Origin: Rhea pennata
Lineage: Eukaryota; Chordata; Aves; Rheiformes; Rheidae
Direction of reading: 5' to 3'
DNA length: 64,000 nt
Assembly: GCF_028389875.1 (NCBI RefSeq)
Contig: NC_084663.1
Span: forward strand, 208,413,876 to 208,477,875
The position numbers and the translations under genes are program-made. Shown here piece by piece: positions 1 through 12,680 of the stretch (position 1 is its first letter; each line of letters starts with the position of its first letter). The notes under the pieces were generated by a model that had not been told where the DNA came from, did no database searches, and worked only from the letters and a program-made list of their open reading frames with translations.

Positions 1-3000
1 TTCACTGCGTGGCTGGATGAATGCTCGTACCAGCTTTTCCTACTCTACATACCTCTTGAAAAATACAGATTAGAAAACAGCACAGAAAGAAGAAGCAGAA
101 GCCAAGCCAGTGTGAAGAGCATGGCCAACATTTCTCCAAAATGGTGATCCAGTTGCACAAAGTCTTTCTGCATTTCAAGATATAATATGAAATGGTAGAA
201 GGAATAAATGAGACGAAGGAAACTGCCACAAGTACTAAGACAGAGAAACAGAAGGCCCTCACTTGTTCCCTTCATCTCCCCGAAGCACTGCACCTTGGTT
301 TTACTTCACAAAATGTTCCCAGAACTCATGTATTTTGGAGGAAGGTTTGAGGGATTTTTTAATATTCTTTTGGGGAGCTGTCATTTCTGTGAGTAATCTG
401 TCAAGGTCACAAAACAGATTTTGGTAGCAAAATTGGCTGTGTCAGATAAATGTTAGTCATGGTGATTATCTGCCAAGGAGCGCAAACAGGCTACAAAGCG
501 ATAAGAGAAGCTGCTGGCACCACGGATCCTGTTTAATTTTTTTTTCCATGTACATGGAATTTAATTTATGCAGGCTTTGCAAACAACATCTGATCACTGT
601 GTCAGATGGTCCAGCACCAAATCAGCAGCCTCCAAACTTGTACCTAGACAAATTCACCTCAAAATTTGCTGCACTAGAAAGAAATGTAAGAGTTTCAACT
701 CTTCTTTCTCAGAACCCTTTGTGCGTTTTTTAGGTCTTCTACATGGCAGGTTTCTCCCCATCCAATCTCTTTTGTGACATTATGTACCTAATACACCGCA
801 TTCTTCCCTTCTTGTTTTATTTTGTTTTTTTTTTCTACTTCCCAGGCCACTCTGTTGTAAAAAAAATGACATCATCAGGGAAATATCCAACATTTGAGCT
901 GATCTAAATTCAAAAATACACCGAGTAGTGAATAGCATGGCACAGCACACAAAGACAGCTGACAGTCACAGGACATAGCAGCATACCTCAGGGATGAACC
1001 AGACTGAATCTATATTAGTCAACAAGGACCATGAAAACAAGACTTAGGTGCAGGTATTTAAAACATACTTTCATCATTTTGTTATGTCATACATTTAATT
1101 GCTTTCTGCATTCTCCAGCTGCAAAATATATGCCAGTGAACGGCAATGATTTTTTGTACCCTCTATGAATCTACGAGGGAAGTTCAGCCTCAGCACCCCG
1201 GACACTGCACCGCAGCAACACCAGGCCAAGCTCTGACATGATGAGGAGTTGGACCACACAGGCTAAAGTCCACAGTCCATGATTTGGACCAGGGCAGAAG
1301 TGCCGTTCCTGTTGCAACAGGCAGAAAGATCCCACAGTAACCCCAGGAGGTTAACTCCCACTCTCTTATGACACTTCCAGATTATGGGGAGAAAGGAGCT
1401 GAGGGAAGAAGTGAATCTGTGAGGACATCCGGAATTAGTGACTCCCTCTGGGGCTACTGTGCAAATCAGGACATCATCAGAAAAATTAATGGTAAAAGCT
1501 GCAGATGAGGTGAAAATTGTTTTGACAGCCATCACCTTAGGCTTGTTTCTACCTTACAATTGCACGTTACAATTTTCATGTTAGGCTTACACAGGCCCAG
1601 AAGACACACAGTGGACCATAGAGCCCAGTAGACCACTCTGCAGCTCAAAGTCTCTGAGACACAAACGGCAGGAGGATGGGGAGTGCTTGGGGGAGCGTTG
1701 TGCTGCACTTCCTCCATCCTTATGGCTCTTCCCAGGCATCTCCTGGGAAGGAGATCGATGACTAAAGGAGATGCCCAATTACATAAAATGTGTAGTTCAA
1801 AAGGGTCTGCAGAGCATTCATTTCATGTGCCATCACACACCGTAGGCCTGGACATAACCTCCAGCCCAAGATAAGATCAACATCTGCAATGTGCCTCAAG
1901 ACAGATGGAGAAACTCCAGACACCAGTGCCTGCACAGCTGCAGGAGCAGGCAATTAATTGAGTAAAATGCCCAGATGATGCTATGAAGTGCACTAAGCTC
2001 TTCTATATAGCAGATTATAATTAGAAGGTATTTAAAATGATAATTCAAGTATATAATGCAAAAGAAGTTGTCTTATATGTCACCCCTCATGTTTAAGATT
2101 CATTGACCGAAGAGCAGACATGCTCCTGCAGCCTAGTGACAGAGATACTTGCATGGGAAGAGATGACCTGGGTTCTGATATCTACATATCTGATACCCCA
2201 GAGCCATTTTGGTATTTTACATAACAGACCACACTGCCTCCCCTCTCACTTCCACTTTATGTTTTCTCCTCTTTCAGCAATGATTAGGTTTTCTTTGTAG
2301 CTGCATCCCATGCCAGATGCCTTCACCGTGTCCCTGTTGTTGTTGTTGATGTCCCTGTTCCACCTTAGCTGCTGCTGACAGAGAGACAGGAACCTTCTGC
2401 CTTGAGGTTGAGCCCCCAAAAGAAGGACATTTTATCCACTGGGGTTTCATCTGAAGATCAGATTTAATTTCCTGCCTACAGGGTCATTTCTTATGTAACA
2501 TTGGGCCAAACACTGAGGCACCTGAAGCAGGCACCTGAAGGTGCCTGATGTCCACCAACTTCAGGTGTGACTCAGGGAATGCTGCCTAAATTCAGAAATG
2601 AGTTGTGATGGTAACAGCATCCAGTGCTGCAAGACCTGAGGGAGAAAGTGTTACACTTGTTCAGGTGTAATCCCTTCCAACTAAATCCGATCAAAAAGAA
2701 AAAATAAGTTATAAGAAATAAAAGCCCTTAAATGCTTTAGACATTTTTTGCTATTTTAACCACATTTTCCAGTTTCCTTTTCCCCATCTATCACACACAT
2801 TTTTATTCTTTTGCTGCTGGAAAAAAGGGGACAAAAATGAGAGAAAGAAAAATAAAGAAGCAAAAGAAGGAAATGGTAAAACAAATTCTTTTCTGTCTTG
2901 GCAGAAAAAAAGTCTTCCCAGTTAAAAAAAAAAAAAGTCAGAAAGTTTTTATTTTCAATAGAACGCTTTTGGTAAAACAATCTCAGTTAGAAATGTCAGC

Positions 3001-3689
3001 CCGTCCTCGGTGACAAACTGTGCTGACAGCGGAGCCGTGTTCTTGTTTCTGTAGCTGTGGCGGTCGCAGAGGCACATCGGGCGCATCTGAGCGCTTCCTC
3101 CCCAAGGCGCATCTCTGCGTAGCCTCCCTTCGGGTGCCGCGGGAGCCGCCCGCGGTGTCCCCTGCCGCCCCCTGCGCTGCCATCCTTGGCTGTGGGCTCT
3201 GTGCATGTGTGCTGTGGGTTTTTCAATTTCAAAGCAACCGTGTGTGGACTGAAGCGGCTAATTACTTGGGGCTGGAATAACCTGGAAGGTGAGTGGTGAG
3301 AGGACTGTTGGATGCGTGGTCCTTACCCCTCTTGAGGACACAAAGTTGCAGCCTATTTACAGGGGGGCAGAAGGTGCTGGCACATTTTTAGGAGCTGATC
3401 GTTTCCTGATCAGAGTTATCCAGGGGGTAATAGCACAGTGATCGTTGCACTAAAATCCTGTTCTTCATCTCCACTTTACCCAACCTTCAAGTGCCCATAG
3501 CTGGTCCTGCTGAGACCTTCACAGTCGCAGAAGGACCCTGCGGCAGCACCGCGCCGGCGCTCAGCCGCGTTTCCCAGCACTGCGAGCAGCAAAGCAGCGA
3601 GGACAGGATGCACGTCGCCCTCTGAAGTTCTCACGACGGTTTCCTTTAGGAGCTGCTTGTTAACTCTTCTCGACCCAAAACAACAACTT

Positions 3690-3900
3690 GGGCCACCACC
3701 TCCCTTCCCAGCGCTGCGGCCGCTCCCCGAGCGGAGAAGAGCGTAGCGTAACCCTCCTCCGTGCGGTGTGTGGTCTGCTTTGGCGTGTCGTCATGCAGAC
3801 AGTGCAGAGACGGGGGGTCACGCGGGTCATCAGAATGCTAATAAGAAATCTGATTGATGAGCCGGTGCCCGCCTGATGAATGGGATACTTAATTAATGAC
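3690..3900. promoter_or_regulatory. Candidate conserved non-coding / enhancer-like block
   Basis: A moderately CpG-containing block grades into AT-rich sequence with homeodomain-type sites: TGATTGAT at 3851-3858 (a PBX/HOX-like octamer), TGATGAAT just after it, and TTAATTAAT at 3889-3897. The composition differs from the flanks and there is no coding pattern. It resembles developmental enhancers, but conservation cannot be tested from one sequence. Confidence 0.2.
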
Positions 3901-3949
3901 TTCTGCTCCGCTTAAGAAAAAGTTTCCCTTAAGTCTCGTTCCTCTCTTT

Positions 3950-4012
3950 CTTTTTAAAAAAAAAAAAGAAGAAGAAGAAGAAAGAAAGAAAGAAAGGAAA
4001 AAAAAGAAGAAA
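3950..4012. repeat. Purine-rich low-complexity tract (A/GAA/GAAA)
   Basis: A run of A is followed by repeated GAA and GAAA units, giving a homopurine plus strand of about 60 bases. It is a simple repeat with no gene assignment. Such mirror-like homopurine tracts can adopt triplex DNA, but nothing here shows that it does. Confidence 0.8.
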
Positions 4013-6848
4013 ATCTCTATAATCCTAAGTTTTCCAAACAACATAAAGGGAACTTCAAAGACAGACATGGTCAGTTTTCATGCGCTGGGTTGCTTCAGTG
4101 ATTCTTTCCTTTCTTTGTTTACAAGGGCAGCCAGGCTTGATTCCAAGGCTGAAAAATAAAAGGCCGTATTGTTCAACTAGATTTGGGATTTTTTTTACAA
4201 GAAATTTCCTCCTTCCCAGTAGGGCAATTAACTGCTTCATTTCTAGGGCCGTGAACACCAAACTGTGCCGTCGGCCCTGTGAAAATTTGCAATGTGAGAT
4301 TTCTGCCAAAACACAGCTCCACTTCGGAAACAAGACATACTATGTAGACACTATTGTCTCATTAAAAGCTAACCAGCCAGCCAGGATTGTTTTTTGCAGG
4401 GAAATAAAAGACTGTCAGGGAAAATACCTGGTAGGCACTTCGCTGAGGAACACCAGACCGTGCACATTCAGCGCAATTCGAATGGGATTTCGAACTCGTA
4501 ATTAGCAATGGGAAAACAGCAACAGTTTCGAGTGATCCCTTCCGGATTGATTTGGAAGGTTATTTCATGCTAAATGAATAGCAGCAGGAAAGAAGATGAA
4601 AAGAACAAGAAAGCCCCGCACGAATGAATTTTTTCACTCTGAGGTCTTTTTTAGGAACCGACTCAGCTGCGGCTTTCACTGCAGAACAAGTCGCTCAGTA
4701 TCGGCGGCAGCCAGATGGGAGAAGGGGCTGAAGCCACGCAGGCGGCAGAAAGGGGCCGGCGGGGCGAAGGGCCGAGGAACAGCTCCGAGCTCTGCTAAAT
4801 CCTAACCCCTCTGCCCAGAGCCACCTCCACGGGGAGAGCATCCCGTCGGATGCCCAACCCATTGCTAAGATGTTGAGGGAAGTGGAAATCATTCACACGC
4901 TTAAGGGTTGAAAGCAATGTAAGGAAATTCTTGAGCCCAGGAGCTGCGTGTGGGCTCAGAAGACCCTGCCCCTAGGCTGAATTTTACTGGATTGTGAGAG
5001 CCAAATTTTGATATTTTACTGCAGGTCTTGTTTTAAACTCCTCCACAATTCAGTATGCATTTGATACCATCTGCATATTCAGTTGTGGATTTAAATACAA
5101 TTGAGAACCCTTTCTTTAAAGAAAAAGGGGGGGGGAAGGTTTAGGTACACTAAGAGCACAGGAAATCGATGTGTTTTTGAGATTTGGACACATAAGAAAA
5201 TGTGCCAACTCCAGCAGAAGAAACAGCAGGCACAGTTCTAGCCTGTCACCCAAACCTACACACTAACACCTCTATTCTGGCTTCTAAAAAAAGAATGGAT
5301 GAATTTTCAAAGTGACTGGACACCTACTTTGGCCAAAAGGCTTAGAGCACCAGTTACTCTCACTAGCCTCACTGCACGATGGACAAAATCCCACTTGCTA
5401 ATATCCTACTTACAGGAGATTTAGGAATCCCCCCTATTTAGGTATTTTATTACCTGTAAAACACAACCTGTTTAAAGTGAAAGGCAAGCTCACAGCCACC
5501 TTCCTTCCTCCGAACGTCACTCTTTGCAGATCGCTGGAGTGATGAACTACTTGATTTTGTCTGCGAGGCAACCCCTGCACAGCAGATAAGTAGCGAAGCA
5601 GTAAAATAAAATGCAAATTTGTTCTCATTTTTTTGGAACGGATGTGGCCCACGACCATTGCTTTAAGGAGTTTGAAGGAGTGCTGGTTTAGTTCAAGCCC
5701 TTTGGGTATCTCTGTGCAAGAGGAAAACCTTTCCAAGGGTTAATAAACAAACACACTTTAAGTGCATTGGCCAACAGGAGGTCAGAGGTGTGGGAAGGAG
5801 CAGGTTTCTGTGCCTTGGAGAGAGCCCGCTTCATACACATGGGTTAAAGGAAAGGGAGAGAAAAAAGCAGGACAAGACCTGTTAGTTAATGCTGGGCAGT
5901 CAGGAAAAACCAACCTAACATTTTAGCACCCAGAGCTGATTTGCATTTGTATTGGACACTTGGGGAATACTGATAAAACACTCTTTATATTTCAGTGGAA
6001 TTCAGGGAATATCGGTGGCAACATCTGTGCATAAACACAAAAGGGAAAATAAAAGTATTTCTGTGATCCTGCTCTTAGGCAGTTACAGTGATAGCATCAG
6101 TCTAATGCATCTCTCCCCCTTTCCTCCTAGGGGAGGAAAGGGGTCTCGCCAAGAAGAAAAGCAGCAACAGCACAAAATTATACTTTTGAAGATGGTGGGT
6201 GTGTGGGGGAGAGGGGAGTCAAGGAGGGAGGTTAGATGGAGGATGGCTGTCACTAATGATTTATTTCTAAATCAGGAACAAGATGAAGGGCCTGAAGTAT
6301 GAAATTAACACCAGAGTTCTCGGTATCTTTTGTGGCCAATGTCTGAGAAAGTCTTCCTGGCGGCCCGCTGAGCACTGGCGGCAGGAAAGCAAACCAAAAC
6401 CAAAAACCAAAAAAGACCAAAAAGCAACACCCTCTGACTGTCAGGAGCCAGCTCAATGAGTCAGTGTGGTATAGATGAGGAGACCTGACCTTATGGTGTT
6501 CCCCCATCTTGGTGATAAAATCTGCCAACCCCATGGTGTTCCTTGACACTGGTGTGTCCATATTCAAGCCAGAAGGGGAATGGCTTTGGGCAAATGACAG
6601 AGAAAAGGGCTGGATACTGGGAAAAAAACGTGTTGCTGAAGAAGAGCATTGCCCAAACCATGGAAAAGGCCATAAAACAAAGATGAGTCATTTGCATCTA
6701 ATGAAACATTTTACATGGCTGATCTGCTTCTTAATCCTCCAGTTGTGGCTTCTCACCATGGAGTCAGGACACACACCTTGAACATAGAGCTTGGGCATTG
6801 CTTCTTCTGTCTCCCAACTCTCTATCAGGAGGCAGCAATCTTTCTTTT

Positions 6849-6868
6849 TATATATATATATATATATT
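6849..6868. repeat. (TA)n microsatellite
   Basis: About ten TA units flanked by T-rich sequence. A simple repeat in the gene-free left region. Confidence 0.85.
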
Positions 6869-8343
6869 TATATTATTTGATTTCTACTGTCTCCTAAGCA
6901 TCATTTCACTAAGACTGGATTTGTTCTTACGCTTTTTTATTATGATAGCTGCAATGTGCTTAAATCTCAAGTAGCTTAGAATATAGGAACCTAGATCCCA
7001 CACAATTCCCAAAGAGAGATCTAGTCAGACTGTTTTTCAGGACTGCCTGGGTCTGTAGATTCCTAAATAAATTAAGAGCCTTCCTAATTATATTCAGACT
7101 ATTTTTCTCTCTCAATTGCATTTCCCATGCAGGGTCAGAGGCTGTCCTGGGCAGATGGACACTTATTAGCTGCTAGAGCGCTGCTGTAATTCTACTTTTT
7201 TAGGTGACTAGTCACCTGAAGTCTACTTAAATCTCTCAAAATTTAGTGTCAGTAAACGCCATCTTTTACTCACTAGTCTAGCAGTCAAAATGGAAGAGTA
7301 TAATTCCAGATATTATTTGCCCCAAGTGAGAATGGCTCTGTACCGTCTCACTTCCCCACCACCACCACCCTGGAAAGATTTCTCATCGTGAATGTATCAT
7401 GTGAGCCACATGAAGAGCTGGCACTAGTAGACTATGTCTGATGAGGAAAGCCACAGGCTGGTCTAATGTCAGTGCAGTCGCATTTCAGAGGCAAAAGTCT
7501 GAGACTTAATTAAATGCCTTGGTTTATGATCTGTTTGGCTTCCTGACCACAGGGAAACCTGCCATAAATAAGTTGTGAAATAGCCAAAATGGTGACCGAT
7601 TTTTTTTTTTTTAGATCCTGCACCTCCATAGCGTTTGCCTCAGGCAAAGAGCATCCTTCCACAGGGACCTCACTGCACTGCCAGGCAACCCCACTGGAAA
7701 GCACAGATAGGACCTGGTCACATCCCAGTGCCCATCAAATAGGCAAAAAACAGTGCTTGGACACTTAGACGTTTCTTCAGAAAAAGCAGGGAAGGATCGC
7801 ATGCTGCCAGCAACACTGAAAAATGAGAGCCAGGCTAGGCACTTTGGGTTTTTGTTCAGTAGGAAACATGAAAGCCAGTTCAAGGCACGATTCTTTTCTG
7901 TCCTTGCTCACGGGGATGAGAGCCCTTCGGACTGTGCTTTGGCAGCCCCCAATCCAGTAATGCAGTTATAATCTAACACCAGAATCAGCAAGGCCAGTTA
8001 GAGATAACTCCTCGGCTGGATGGCGGACTGTTGTGCAGATACGTCTGTGTTCACTCCTTGCATGCCTGGCGTTCAAAGGACGAACGAACTGGTCTAGAGC
8101 ACTGGCCACCACCGGGCAGCTCCACATGGCTGCACTGTTTTGTAGACACTGACTAATTTTGCGCTTTGAAGGACCAAGCAGAACCAGTAATTTCATTACA
8201 CGCCCCAAGCCAAAGTGTTGATCCAACTGCTCCTGTAACAACTTCAGCCTCTGGCTAGAGCAATGCTCCATGAAGGCAGTAGGTGCAGCCTGGTGTGGAG
8301 GAAGGTACCCCAGGACAGCAGTCACCAGCAGTGACCTCTCTCT

Positions 8344-8394
8344 AACACACACACACACATACATGTGCATACACACAGACACACACACACACAC
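8344..8394. repeat. Interrupted (CA)n microsatellite
   Basis: Two CA runs (about 8345-8359 and 8371-8393) are separated by a short TACATGTGCATA-type interruption. It is a simple repeat. It supplies the repetitive Cys/Val-rich start of a 142-codon open frame on the minus strand, which makes that start untrustworthy. Confidence 0.9.
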
Positions 8395-11050
8395 GACAAC
8401 AGCCCAGATTTGTTATTGTTTCAGCGTAATAGCTCTGGGGCAGACCCTTCTCTGTTATAAACCAACATCTGCTATTGAACCCTGAGATAACGGCAAGCAA
8501 GCCTCTCCTCATCTTGTAAAAGTCCTTTTAAAAGACACCTCATTATTTAACCTCATGTTAAATAAACGGTGACTTCCTCTGCATGAGGAAGAGTCAAAAA
8601 CAGGGAGTTTTTGCTTGTCCGTTTGTTAGTGGTAAATAACACACAAAAGCGTCACAATAAGTAGCTCTGCCATTTCACAGCTGAGAAACAACTATAAGTT
8701 TACTTCAGATAAGTACAGCTACATACACAGTTGCAAACATGAAGAGCGGCACCCACGTGCCTAGAATCAGTGCACCCACTGCAGGAGAGGCTGCCTCGGA
8801 CACTCGCTCTCAGGTTACACCTACATCCTTTTTATCCAGGAAGTCTCAATTTACAAAGACAAATTTCTGAAGGGAATTTGCTGCCATTTTTAGATGTTTT
8901 GGAGGATGAGGGTGAGGAGAGAAAGGAGCAACTGAGCTAGCAGAGGTCAGGACCCCGGCATACTCTGCTGATCAGATCCTGAGATTCTGGCATTACCTTC
9001 TTTTTCAGCTGACCCAGTTTGAGCGGTGTGACTGCTTATTCCCACGCCACGTCAAAGAAAAGGTTTACATTGTTCACTGGATATTAATTTAAATTATTCT
9101 AGGGCGCTTGGAAACCATCTCCCCCCGTCAGTCTCCATGGGGACTATCGCAGAGGCTGGTTGATATAAATGGCCAGACACTGACACATCAGCCTTCCTCC
9201 CCTTCTCCTTCAAACTGCCGTGAGCAATTTTCACTGTCGGTAGAAGGAGATGCACTCAGACATATTTTGCTGAATGACTTGCTGAGATGGCACAGATAGA
9301 TAGGCAGATAGATTTTTTTTTTCACTCATTAAGAACCGGTACAATATCCTGATAGTACTGGTTTCCATTTGTTCCTTAGGTTCACACGCTTGTGTTGTGG
9401 TTCTTTTCTTCACACCAACATCCTGCTGTTTGTTGATGGTATTAATAATATAACCAGCAGGAGACTGTGCCCCCTGGGGTCTGGCCTGTCTGAATAATTA
9501 TTGAATGACATTAGGGTTGTTCTGTAAATTACTTTGTGACCTAGGAATTCAGCAGGTTACCGCTATAACTCAGGCTCTCTCACTTGATTGCACTTACCTC
9601 CTGCTGCCCTGACATTTATTAGTCTAGTTTGCGTAGCAAGAACTGACTTCATCTGCTGGGAGGGAAGGTGGGAGCCATCTCTCTCCTCCAGCTTGACCTG
9701 GGAGGGCCTGGCCTTTTCTAGCGGCCCTGCTTGCAGAGATGGAGAATAGGGAACAGGTCTTTACAAGGAAGTAATGTCCTTCCCTTCCTCCCCCATCCCT
9801 GAGGCAAATGGCAAAGTGTTAGAGGGTAGCCAAGGAGTCCAGAGTGCAGAGTTGCATGCACCAGCAACCACAGAGGTCCAGGCAGGCCTCAGGAAGAAGC
9901 ACTTCAAGTCACAGCCCTGTTGTGAATCCTTGGGTGGCCTGAGACACATCACAGGAGTAGATCTGCAAACTTGACCTGGACATTGCAGTGACCTCTTGCT
10001 AGCTAGAACAGCCACATAAGGCCTTTCTCCCCTCCCTCTCCCCAGGGAAAGCCAGCAGGGTGAGCAGAGTGCTGTGTAACCTACACAACAGAAGATCCTG
10101 ATGGGTGCGAGGTGTATCAAACCTTGCAAGACTTCAGCATCTTAATGCAGACATCCTAGGGGACCAGTCAGGATTCACATTCCTATACTCTTCCCCTGGA
10201 GCAAGCCACCTGAAAAGCCCTTTCTTTGAAAAGATAGCTAGAGTCTTTTCCTTCTGGAGAAGAAAGAACACTATGCATATGCACACGCACATACACACCT
10301 CGTGCTCTCACCAGGAGCTGGGACCACCATTCCCCCCTCAGACTGAAGGGATATGACTCCACATCACGCAGAGCCCCCCTCAGCCAGGAATCTAGAGGCA
10401 AGCAGTGGATCTGTAGGATGCTCAGAGGAACACCAACAGGTGATAGACATGGGGAATTGAGTTGACTTCCTGTCAAACTGACACTTACACAGGCCTGGAA
10501 GCAGAGTTCTGGGTACTCAGAGAAGTCTAGTGTTAGAAGTAATGACCCTTTGAACTGTATCTGCCATCAGTCTTGAAAATCCTCTGGTGTCTCCCCAGAT
10601 AGAGTGGCCAGCCTCCTTGGGAGCAGTGAGCAGCCTTGTACCATCTGTTAAGATCTGGGCAATCATATAATGCAAGAATGTTTATAATTCCTTATCAAAA
10701 AAACCCAGCCAGGATCTCTCTGGTCTTACTCTGGTCTGAATTCTTCACTTATGAAATGGTGATAGAGTGTCTGTGATATAATGATGGTAATCCAGTACAT
10801 AGTTCTCTCAAAGAGTCCTTTGAATCTATGATGCATCCTCCAAAAAACTATCCTTTGCAACTGGGAAGGCGGTAGCCCAGGCAAATCTTCCCTCCATCCC
10901 AGTTTTTTGGACTGTCCTTAATCATTAAAGCTGTTCCACAGTCCCTAGCAGAAATGACAAAGCTCTGATTTACCATGGCACTGAGATTGTGGTAATTGAA
11001 CGACACTTTTAAAAATCATTAGTATAACTGCTGTACATCAGAGCTCTTCA

Positions 11051-11070
11051 GAGCAGAGCAGAGCAGAGCA
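11051..11070. repeat. (GAGCA)4 short tandem repeat
   Basis: Four perfect GAGCA pentamers in a row, with a partial unit before them. A simple tandem repeat about 250 bases before the first CR1 element. Confidence 0.8.
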
Positions 11071-11320
11071 GTGTGGAGCATTCATCATTTGTTCTGGCAG
11101 CTGGAAAGAATTCAGCTACAAAATCCAATGTCGGAGCTGACATTGTGATGCAGTCAGCAATGATGTGGTCAGAAAAGATGTCATACAGCAAACTTTCAGT
11201 GCTCAAAAGACTTCAGAAAACAGTTGCTTTTAAGACTAGTCCACACATATCTTCTAGGACAGAGATAAGATAGAAAATGTGCTGTTTTCAGGTTCCAAGT
11301 TCTTCCTTGTTGTTTCTTAG

Positions 11321-12192
11321 TCTTGCAGATGACACCACCCTGAGGGGAACAGTTGATACGCTCAAGGACAGGACTGCCACCCAGAGAGACCTAGACAGGC
11401 TGGAGAAAGGTGCCAACAGGAACCTCATGAAATTCAACAAGGAGAAACGTAAATTCCTGCACCTGGGCAGGAAGAACCCCTGGCAACAACACAGTCTGGG
11501 GACCAGCTCCGCAGAAAATGTCTTGGGGTCCTAGCGGATGGCAAGCTGAGCACGAGCCAGCTGTGTGCCCTAGCAGTGAAGAGGCCAACAGCCTCCTGGG
11601 CCGGATGGACAGGAGCAGAGACAGTAGATCCAGTGAAGTGACCCTACCCCACCGTTCAGTGCTTGTTGGACCACATGTCAAATACTGCACTCAGTTTGGG
11701 GCTTCCTGGTAAAAGACTAAGATTGATTAACTGGAGTGAGGTCAGCAGAGGGCAACCAGCACAGTCAAGGCTGGAGCACTTGCCCTGTGAGGAGAGGCTG
11801 AAGCAGCTGGGCTTGTTCAGCACAGAAAAGAGCTGGATTCAGGGGCACCTAACAGACCCCAATGACTACAAGGGTCATGAAGAAATCTCTTTACCATGGT
11901 GCATGTGGGAGGCTAAGAAACAACACATGTAAACAGAAATGAGAGGTTCAGATGATAAAATTCTTCCTTGAAGAACTGAAGGAAGGTTCAGAATATAATT
12001 TTTTTCTTCCATGAGGACAGTTAAGCACTGAAACAGGTTACCCAAAATGGTTCTGCAGGCTCTATCCTTAGACCTTTTCAGGACAAATGGGTAAAGCCCT
12101 GAGCAATCTGGTCTAACATTATAGCTGATCCTGCTTGTGAGCAGGAGGTTGGACTAGAGACCTCCTGAGGTCCTTCCTAACCTATGATTACT
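11321..12192 (+). mobile_element. CR1 LINE fragment, 5'-truncated, old and broken
   Basis: The sequence follows the CR1 (chicken repeat 1, non-LTR retrotransposon) second open reading frame and 3' end. It starts in the segment reading as 'ADDTTLRGTVDTL', runs through the 'LGTSSAENVLGS' region and reaches the tail, where 'GGTTGGACTAGAGACCTCCTGAGG' is the degenerate form of the standard CR1 3' motif. Stops and frameshifts split it into several short frames. It lacks the 5' part and the endonuclease, so it is a dead copy. Its divergence from the copies at 38 and 40 kb indicates an older insertion. The exact 5' edge is uncertain by tens of bases. Confidence 0.85.
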
Positions 12193-12680
12193 GATTGTAC
12201 AGCAGTTTAGTGGGGAGATCCCAAGGCCTCGTCCTGGGACCTCTTCTCAGATTTTGCACTTAGTCCTTGAACGTTGTCTCTCTTCACAAAAGAGAACCCA
12301 AGCACAGTAGTAGGCCCATGGTAGTCAGATCAGTTTGTAGGGTTAGCTCCATGCCCATCTCCATAATGAGGATATACTGATTTTGAGGAACCTCTTTTCT
12401 TATTTCTATAGCTAGTGGTGAGAGGACACAGCTCATTTAAATACATAAAACTGGAAAAGGCAGCAGCTCATTATATTTTTCCTCATTATGTGCTGTTCCT
12501 GGGATGTTTGGATAATAGATTACAAAAGGCAACCTGCTTGCTTTGGCTATACAGCTAAATCCATATGCTGTAAAGGGTTCCAGGCAGGAAGCAATCACAA
12601 TCAAAGGGTGATACTCAAGCTTTGTGAAAGCTTTTCTGCTTATGTTTATCATCCACCACTATTGCTTTGAAAAATACTTT

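Larger units (their letters stand above)
1..11320. other. Gene-free intergenic region upstream (left) of the CR1 cluster
   Basis: No exon of a recognisable protein and no convincing RNA gene is seen here. Open frames are short, overlap on both strands and have no familiar motif. Local content: GC-rich patches near 3005-3190, 3530-3620 and 3690-3870; a GA-rich tract at about 3950-4010; a (TA)n run at 6849-6868; a CA-repeat block at 8344-8394; and four GAGCA units at 11051-11070. By synteny with human, FAM181B might lie further left, but nothing here resembles it. Confidence 0.6.

Noticed and set aside
4080-4505. 141-codon plus-strand frame as a small secreted protein
   Set aside because: There is no family resemblance, it overlaps a frame on the other strand, and no splice or promoter support is seen.
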